In this document: one piece after another, positions 58,760-64,000 of the stretch
How the letters are laid out: each line of letters starts with the position of its first letter
Position numbering within the stretch: the first letter of the stretch is position 1
From: Betaproteobacteria bacterium UBA2592
GTDB lineage: Bacteria; Pseudomonadota; Gammaproteobacteria; Burkholderiales; Rhodocyclaceae
Length of the DNA: 64,000 nt
Assembly: GCA_002340095.1 (NCBI GenBank)
Contig: DDKS01000067.1
Location: 22,617-86,616, forward strand
Reading direction: 5' to 3'
Notes under the pieces: model-generated
What the model was told of the DNA's origin: nothing
Seen by the model: only the letters and a program-made list of their open reading frames with translations
Databases searched by the model: none
Made by a program: the position numbers and the translations under genes

Positions 58760-59026
58760 ATGTCCTGGCTTCAGAAACTCTTCGGCAATCAGCCCAGGTC
58801 GGCCCAGGTGGCCAAGGAGCGGCTGCAGCTCATCATCGCCCACGAGCGCAGCGACCACACCAGCAAGCCCGACTTCCTGCCCGCCCTGCAGCAGGAACTG
58901 GTGGCGGTGATCTCCAAGTACGTGTCGGTAAACCGGGACGACATCAAGGTTTCCCTGGAAAAACAGGGCAATTACGAAGTGCTGGAAGTCAACATCGTCC
59001 TGCCCGAACCCGGCAATCCCCGCTGA
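58760..59026 (+). CDS. minE: cell division topological specificity factor MinE
   Basis: An 88-residue MinE that drives MinD release and pole-to-pole oscillation. The N-terminal membrane-binding and anti-MinCD segments (MSWLQKLFGN; AKERLQLIIAHER) and a C-terminal topological-specificity domain (LPALQQELVAVISKYVSV) are intact. The ATG at 58760 (ACATG) follows the minD stop almost directly, indicating translational coupling; an upstream overlapping frame is not needed. Confidence 0.96.
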   Translation: MSWLQKLFGNQPRSAQVAKERLQLIIAHERSDHTSKPDFLPALQQELVAVISKYVSVNRDDIKVSLEKQGNYEVLEVNIVLPEPGNPR

Positions 59027-59046
59027 AACGCTGCCCCGCTCATGCA

Positions 59047-59070
59047 GAAGGCCCGGTTTCCCGGGCCTTC
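59047..59070 (+). terminator. hairpin after minE, weak terminator
   Basis: Stem GAAGGCCCGG / CCGGGCCTTC with a four-base loop, about 20 bp after the minE stop codon; followed by TACATTT, so the T-tract is poor. Confidence 0.55.
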
Positions 59071-59100
59071 TACATTTCCGGAGTGCCGGTGGCGCACTCT

Positions 59101-59340
59101 TCACACCACCTGCAGGATCTCGTCCTCGCTGATGCCGGAACGGAACATTTCCGTTGCCACCACAGAGACCGCCAGGGGCGAGAGGCGGTACACCGAAGCC
59201 ATCATGCGGGCGCTTTCGATATGCCCCTGCCGCACGGTACCCACCAGGGTGCTCGCCAGACGCCGCAGCATGCGCACATCGCTGCGGAAATGGGGGGGCG
59301 TGCCGGGATTGTTCCAGACCAGTTGCAGATGCCGGGACAT
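59101..59340 (-). CDS. small protein of unknown function
   Basis: A 79-residue protein, not recognised. It is basic in the N-terminal half (MSRHLQLVWNNPGTPPHFRSDVRMLRRL) and helix-rich, ending EDEILQVV. A GAGGTG ribosome-binding site sits about 6 nt before the ATG at 59340, which supports translation. Convergent with minE. No membrane segment or metal motif. Confidence 0.5.
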   Translation of the reverse strand: MSRHLQLVWNNPGTPPHFRSDVRMLRRLASTLVGTVRQGHIESARMMASVYRLSPLAVSVVATEMFRSGISEDEILQVV

Positions 59341-59412
59341 GATGTTCACCTCTCGATGCGTTTCAGCCACGAGTGAACTATCGGCCCGACCCCGGACAAC
59401 TTGAGAGCCCTG

Positions 59413-59673
59413 TCAGCGGCTGGCCAGCTGGATCACTCCGGTCTCCATCAGCCGGGCCATGACGGCCTCCAGATCCTGCCGCACCTCCGCGCCGTCGGGG
59501 TACCGCAGGGCGCCCCGGAACGACCCGTTGCCGGCGGCCCGCACCGCCACGTTGTCGGGGCTGATGCTGGCCCGCCCCAGGCCGACGAAGGTCGGCCACT
59601 GAGTTGTAGTACCCCACCCGAACCCGCGGAGACATCCTTTCGGACTGGCACCGCCATTCCAGGGCTCCCCCAA
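59413..59673 (-). CDS. small ORF of unknown function, uncertain
   Basis: An 86-residue open frame beginning with TTG. The C-terminal part (SISPDNVAVRAAGNG, QDLEAVMARLMETGVIQLA) has a natural-looking composition, but the N-terminus is unconvincing. A second overlapping minus-strand frame has an ATG-initiated stretch MSPRVRVGYYNSVADL, so this may be a frameshifted or decayed gene. No homology recognised. The 52-bp gap to the HDOD gene presumably contains its promoter. Confidence 0.35.
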   Translation of the reverse strand: MGEPWNGGASPKGCLRGFGWGTTTQWPTFVGLGRASISPDNVAVRAAGNGSFRGALRYPDGAEVRQDLEAVMARLMETGVIQLASR

Positions 59674-59725
59674 ATCCGCCGGAAGCCCCTACAATGCCCG
59701 CTGGATCAACCGGGAACGATGACAC

Positions 59726-60562
59726 ATGGACCGCCGCGAAGCCTTCAAGCAAATAGCTGCCGAAGCCGCCAAGGGAAAACTCGCCTTTCCCACCAGCGCC
59801 GAGGTGGCCCTAAAGATCCAGAAGGCACTGGACGATCCGGACTGCCCTCTGGACCAAGCCGCCAAACTGGTGCAGACCGAACCCCTGCTGGCTGCCCGAG
59901 TGGTGGCCATCGCCAATTCCGTCACCTACAACCGCTCCGGCCGGGAAATCACCGATGTGCGCACCGCGGTTTCCCGCCTGGGCTTCCGCACCGTGCGCAC
60001 CCTGGCCACCGCCCTGGTCACCCGGCAGATGGCAGGAGCGCCCACGGATCCCGTCCTGCGCAAATACGCAGCGGATCTGTGGGAGCACACGGCCCACGTG
60101 GCCGCCCTCTCCAGCGTCATCGCCCGCCGGGTCAGCCACCTGGACCCGGAAACCGCCCTGTTCGCCGGTGTCGTCCATGAAGTGGGAGGCTTCTACCTGA
60201 TCTCCCGGGCCAAGGACTACCCGGGCATCCTCGAAGGCGACCCCGCCGACTGGGTCGAAGAAGGTGAAAAGGAAATCAGCCAGGCCGTGCTCAAGGCCCT
60301 CAAAGTGCCCGAACCTGTCATGGAGGCGGTGGACACCCTGCTCCTGGGCTTCATGGCCCTGCCCCCCACCACCCTCGGCGACACCCTGCTCCTGGCCGAC
60401 GACCTGGCCCCGGTGGAATCCCCCCTGCGCCACTCCCCCAGCCAGACCCGCGAAGACCCCCGGGGCCGCATCGATGCCATCATCGGCGAAGCCACCCTGA
60501 TCAGTATCCTGGAAGAATCCACCCAGGAAGTGGAGTCTCTGATCGGGGCCCTAAGGTTCTAG
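59726..60562 (+). CDS. HDOD domain protein
   Basis: A 278-residue HDOD (HD-related output domain) protein. Typical segments are FPTSAEVALKIQKALDDPDC, LVQTEPLLAARVVAIANS, AVSRLGFRTVRTLA, WEHTAHVAALSSVIARR and LFAGVVHEVGGFYLISRA. HDOD proteins usually lack the full HD metal site and act in signalling or regulation of motility, competence or stress; no catalytic activity is predicted. The stop codon (60560-60562) overlaps the first base pair positions of the trailer-end CRISPR repeat, so the array begins immediately at the gene's end. A link between them is not implied. Confidence 0.88.
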   Translation: MDRREAFKQIAAEAAKGKLAFPTSAEVALKIQKALDDPDCPLDQAAKLVQTEPLLAARVVAIANSVTYNRSGREITDVRTAVSRLGFRTVRTLATALVTRQMAGAPTDPVLRKYAADLWEHTAHVAALSSVIARRVSHLDPETALFAGVVHEVGGFYLISRAKDYPGILEGDPADWVEEGEKEISQAVLKALKVPEPVMEAVDTLLLGFMALPPTTLGDTLLLADDLAPVESPLRHSPSQTREDPRGRIDAIIGEATLISILEESTQEVESLIGALRF

Positions 60563-63500
60563 TACGACCTTCCCCTCCCGTTTCCGGGAGGCGAAGCGGC
60601 CGTCCAGTCGCCAGATGCGCTCCGCGCCGTTGTTTCAATCCGCGCCTCCCGTTTCCGGGAGGCGAAGGGCCGGCAGGCCTTGGTGTAGGCGTCCTCCCGG
60701 AAGTTTCAATCCGCGCCTCCCGTTTCCGGGAGGCGAAGGGGAGACGGATGGTGCGCCGGGGCAGGTGCTTGCCCGTTGTTTCAATCCGCGCCTCCCATTT
60801 CCGGGAGGCGAAGGCCGCCTCTTTTTCCCGGTCGGCCACCAGCAGGCGGTTTCAATCCGCGCCTCCCGTTTCCGGGAGGCGAAGGGGCGCACCGAACGGG
60901 GCCGTCTCGCACATGCGGCAGTTTCAATCCGCGCCTCCCGTTTCCGGGAGGCGAAGCATTATCGGGCCCGCCAAGATGCGCCACCTGGTGATTGTTTCAA
61001 TCCGCGCCTCCCGTTTCCGGGAGGCGAAGGACGCCAGGCCCGCTCTCAGAAGCGTTCTACGAGTTGTTTCAATCCGCGCCTCCCGTTTCCGGGAGGCGAA
61101 GCACCCTCGACTTCGAGGGCCGCGCCATGCACTGCATGTTTCAATCCGCGCCTCCCGTTTCCGGGAGGCGAAGGCGAACTCCTCATAGCTCATCAGCCGC
61201 TTGCGATGGCGTTTCAATCCGCGCCTCCCGTTTCCGGGAGGCGAAGGATCCCCGTGGCCGTCACGGTCACGGAGGATATTGTTTCAATCCGCGCCTCCCG
61301 TTTCCGGGAGGCGAAGGCTGACGTAGCGGGCCACCACCGGCTGCCGGATCTCGTTTCAATCCGCGCCTCCCGTTTCCGGGAGGCGAAGGAGGCCAGCCCC
61401 CTGGAGCGGGTGGATGCCGCCCTGGTTTCAATCCGCGCCTCCCGTTTCCGGGAGGCGAAGCCAACCTGGAGCGGGGCCTGGGGGATGAGGCGCAGGTTTC
61501 AATCCGCGCCTCCCGTTTCCGGGAGGCGAAGGCCCGCCATTGACGTTGAGGCTCTGCAGGCCCAGGGTTTCAATCCGCGCCTCCCGTTTCCGGGAGGCGA
61601 AGCCCACGGATACACCCGCCACCGCCATTCCAGCCAGTTTCAATCCGCGCCTCCCGTTTCCGGGAGGCGAAGCATTGACAGCCTCCGGAAAGTTCGACGA
61701 GGGGGATGTTTCAATCCGCGCCTCCCGTTTCCGGGAGGCGAAGCACTCCCGCCGCGCCTCTTCCAGAACCGCAGAGAGATGTTTCAATCCGCGCCTCCCG
61801 TTTCCGGGAGGCGAAGTGGGGAACCCACCTCACCCGGCTGGACCTGACCCAGTTTCAATCCGCGCCTCCCGTTTCCGGGAGGCGAAGACGGCCCAGGGTG
61901 TGCCTTTCTTGCGATGCAGCTGTTTCAATCCGCGCCTCCCGTTTCCGGGAGGCGAAGGATCGACCCTGGGCATTGCGAGAAGCACATCGAGGTTTCAATC
62001 CGCGCCTCCCGTTTCCGGGAGGCGAAGCCCACCTGGAGCGGGGCCTGGGGGATGAGGCGCAGGTTTCAATCCGCGCCTCCCGTTTCCGGGAGGCGAAGTA
62101 GGTGAGCAGATCCTCGATGGTGACCTTGCCGGTGTTTCAATCCGCGCCTCCCGTTTCCGGGAGGCGAAGGCGATCCAGGTGGCCGACGTGTGACGAGAAT
62201 CGTGGTTTCAATCCGCGCCTCCCGTTTCCGGGAGGCGAAGCCAGTACCAGCGCTCCCTCGGCTGCCTCTTGGCCGTTTCAATCCGCGCCTCCCGTTTCCG
62301 GGAGGCGAAGCACACGTCGGCCACCTGGATCGCGGCCCGGATGTTTCAATCCGCGCCTCCCGTTTCCGGGAGGCGAAGCTGGTGCTGGGGCTGGTCCGCC
62401 ACGCTCCCAGCCGTTTCAATCCGCGCCTCCCGTTTCCGGGAGGCGAAGCAGGGAGTCGTCGCCCATGATGCCGGAGGTGACGGTTTCAATCCGCGCCTCC
62501 CGTTTCCGGGAGGCGAAGTGCCGGTGGCCAGATCCTGCCGGTAAGTGTCCTGGTTTCAATCCGCGCCTCCCGTTTCCGGGAGGCGAAGCAGGCCAAAAAG
62601 AACCTGTAAAACCATCCCAACCGTTTCAATCCGCGCCTCCCGTTTCCGGGAGGCGAAGAAGCGCGATTCGGCGGTCATGGTGGCCGTGAAATAGTTTCAA
62701 TCCGCGCCTCCCGTTTCCGGGAGGCGAAGGTTCGTCATTCGCCTTCGCCGCCTCCATCGCCAGGGTTTCAATCCGCGCCTCCCGTTTCCGGGAGGCGAAG
62801 TCACTTCTTTGTTTTCTGTGAGCCAGGTGCTCAGGTTTCAATCCGCGCCTCCCGTTTCCGGGAGGCGAAGGGCGTTTCAGTCGCCACGCACGTTCCCGGC
62901 GTGGCTGTTTCAATCCGCGCCTCCCGTTTCCGGGAGGCGAAGGTTTCCACCGCTGCTGCCCCTTGGCGGGCTTCTTGTTTCAATCCGCGCCTCCCGTTTC
63001 CGGGAGGCGAAGGCCCAGGCCGGAGCCTTTTGCGGGGTGATGTCATGTTTCAATCCGCGCCTCCCGTTTCCGGGAGGCGAAGCTGGCCCGCGTTGAGCAG
63101 CCCTGGCGCTTCCGCCAGGTTTCAATCCGCGCCTCCCGTTTCCGGGAGGCGAAGATGGTGATCGCCGAGGTGGCCTGGGTGATGGACAAAGTGTTTCAAT
63201 CCGCGCCTCCCGTTTCCGGGAGGCGAAGCAACGATGCCGAGTACGGCGCCGACGTGGCCGAGGTTTCAATCCGCGCCTCCCGTTTCCGGGAGGCGAAGGC
63301 GCGAATTGATCGAATTACGTGCGACAAGTTTTGCGGTTTCAATCCGCGCCTCCCGTTTCCGGGAGGCGAAGCCTTCGGAATTCATCGCAAAGCCGCTCCA
63401 AGGTGTAGGTTTCAATCCGCGCCTCCCGTTTCCGGGAGGCGAAGGGGTGCAAGCGGGTGCCTGGTGCGAAGTCATCGAGTTTCAATCCGCGCCTCCCGTT

Positions 63501-64000
63501 TCCGGGAGGCGAAGGCCCAGGTCATAGACCGGGCGGCGGGCGTGGCTGATCCCGTTTCAATCCGCGCCTCCCGTTTCCGGGAGGCGAAGAGCGAAGCGGC
63601 GCTCGATCTTCTGGCCGTACCGATGTTTCAATCCGCGCCTCCCGTTTCCGGGAGGCGAAGGCCGGCCGACTGGTTCCTCTACTCCCCGGAGAACGTTTCA
63701 ATCCGCGCCTCCCGTTTCCGGGAGGCGAAGCATCGGCGAGGGCAAGCTCGCCCCGAAGCACAAGGTTTCAATCCGCGCCTCCCGTTTCCGGGAGGCGAAG
63801 CCTTGGCTTGGTCAACCATTGTTGGCTCCCTTCATTTGTTTCAATCCGCGCCTCCCGTTTCCGGGAGGCGAAGCGGGCATGGCAGCCGAACAGGTAGGTG
63901 CCTTCCATGTTTCAATCCGCGCCTCCCGTTTCCGGGAGGCGAAGCCCTTCATTCTCAAGTAACACCCGCTCACTCAAGGAGTTTCAATCCGCGCCTCCCG
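60561..64000 (-). CRISPR. CRISPR array, 48 spacers visible, running off the right edge
   Basis: Repeat of 36 bp: on the + strand it starts GTTTCAATCC, has a 9-bp stem CGCCTCCCG / CGGGAGGCG around TTTC, and ends AAG. 49 copies are seen, the last cut at 64000. Spacers are 32-39 bp. In the other orientation repeats end ATTGAAAC, the usual 5' handle of mature crRNA, so transcription is right to left and the leader lies beyond the window. The leftmost repeat (60561-60596) is degenerate in its first 13 bases and the fourth has one substitution at 60797, both typical of the trailer. The subtype cannot be set without cas genes; variable spacer lengths make I-E and I-F unlikely. Confidence 0.97.

Noticed and set aside
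60690..60702. A spacer end resembling the repeat stem (CCTCCCGGAA)
   Set aside because: The match is 10 bases of low-complexity GC sequence and is likely chance.
60615..63527. Repetitive open frames with recurring Arg/Phe-rich peptides
   Set aside because: They arise from translation of CRISPR repeats and have no ribosome-binding site or stable frame.
60561..64000. Assignment of the array to a CRISPR subtype
   Set aside because: The repeat's ATTGAAAC end occurs in several subtypes and no cas gene is in the window.

Overview
The window is a contiguous piece of a high-GC Gram-negative chromosome, most likely a betaproteobacterium of the Rhodocyclales type (Azospira/Dechloromonas-like). That placement is inferred from gene content: small betaproteobacterial families DUF3460 and DUF3567, hopanoid genes hpnCDE, the order trigger factor-clpP-clpX-lon-hupB-tRNA-Val, and a large acetate-responsive symporter/kinase locus. 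Most of the sequence is ordinary, densely packed core genome.

1-17.4 kb: the start of leuC, an MFS carrier, a PiT phosphate permease with a Pho-box-like operator, mutS, a secreted phosphoesterase-like protein, the rimP-nusA-infB-rbfA operon, an asparagine-synthase-type amidotransferase, slyX, rlhA and tRNA-Ser(GGA).

17.5-23.9 kb: an accessory patch between tRNA-Ser and tRNA-Pro. A MocR-type regulator faces a tight four-gene operon (SnoaL-like, seven-helix membrane protein, LysE-type exporter, DinB-like). The space between them holds three copies of GTACAGAT. Then come a PNPOx-like gene, a GNAT gene, an internally deleted IS1380-like element, and a decayed second copy of part of the dinB-PNPOx segment.

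24.0-36.7 kb: a same-strand acetate locus. In transcription order it has acs, a 62-residue membrane protein, a symporter-histidine kinase hybrid, a lone receiver domain, a degenerate kinase fused to a DEDDh exonuclease, a cNMP/CBS/nucleotidyltransferase protein, a second exonuclease-like protein whose catalytic acids appear lost, and a two-subunit sodium:solute symporter whose large subunit carries an EF-hand-like loop. The Pat-type lysine acetyltransferase at 52.7-55.4 kb is a plausible post-translational regulator of Acs. This locus is the best candidate in the window for an incompletely described system.

37-60.5 kb: class I fumarase, RidA, a receiver/degenerate-GGDEF protein, tRNA-Val behind hupB, lon, clpX, clpP, tig, tRNA-Leu(UAG), hpnCDE, an RsmB/RsmF-type methyltransferase, an ABC ATPase and tesA with overlapping start codons, a small methyltransferase, pat, DUF3460, DUF3567, a hexose-6-phosphate mutarotase, minCDE, two small uncharacterised ORFs and an HDOD protein.

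60.56-64.0 kb: the trailer end of a large CRISPR array (36-bp repeat, 48 spacers visible, running off the right edge). Repeat polarity implies transcription toward the left from a leader beyond the window; no cas gene is visible. Several spacers are related to one another: one pair overlaps on opposite strands, one pair differs by one base, and one pair appears to encode homologous peptides.
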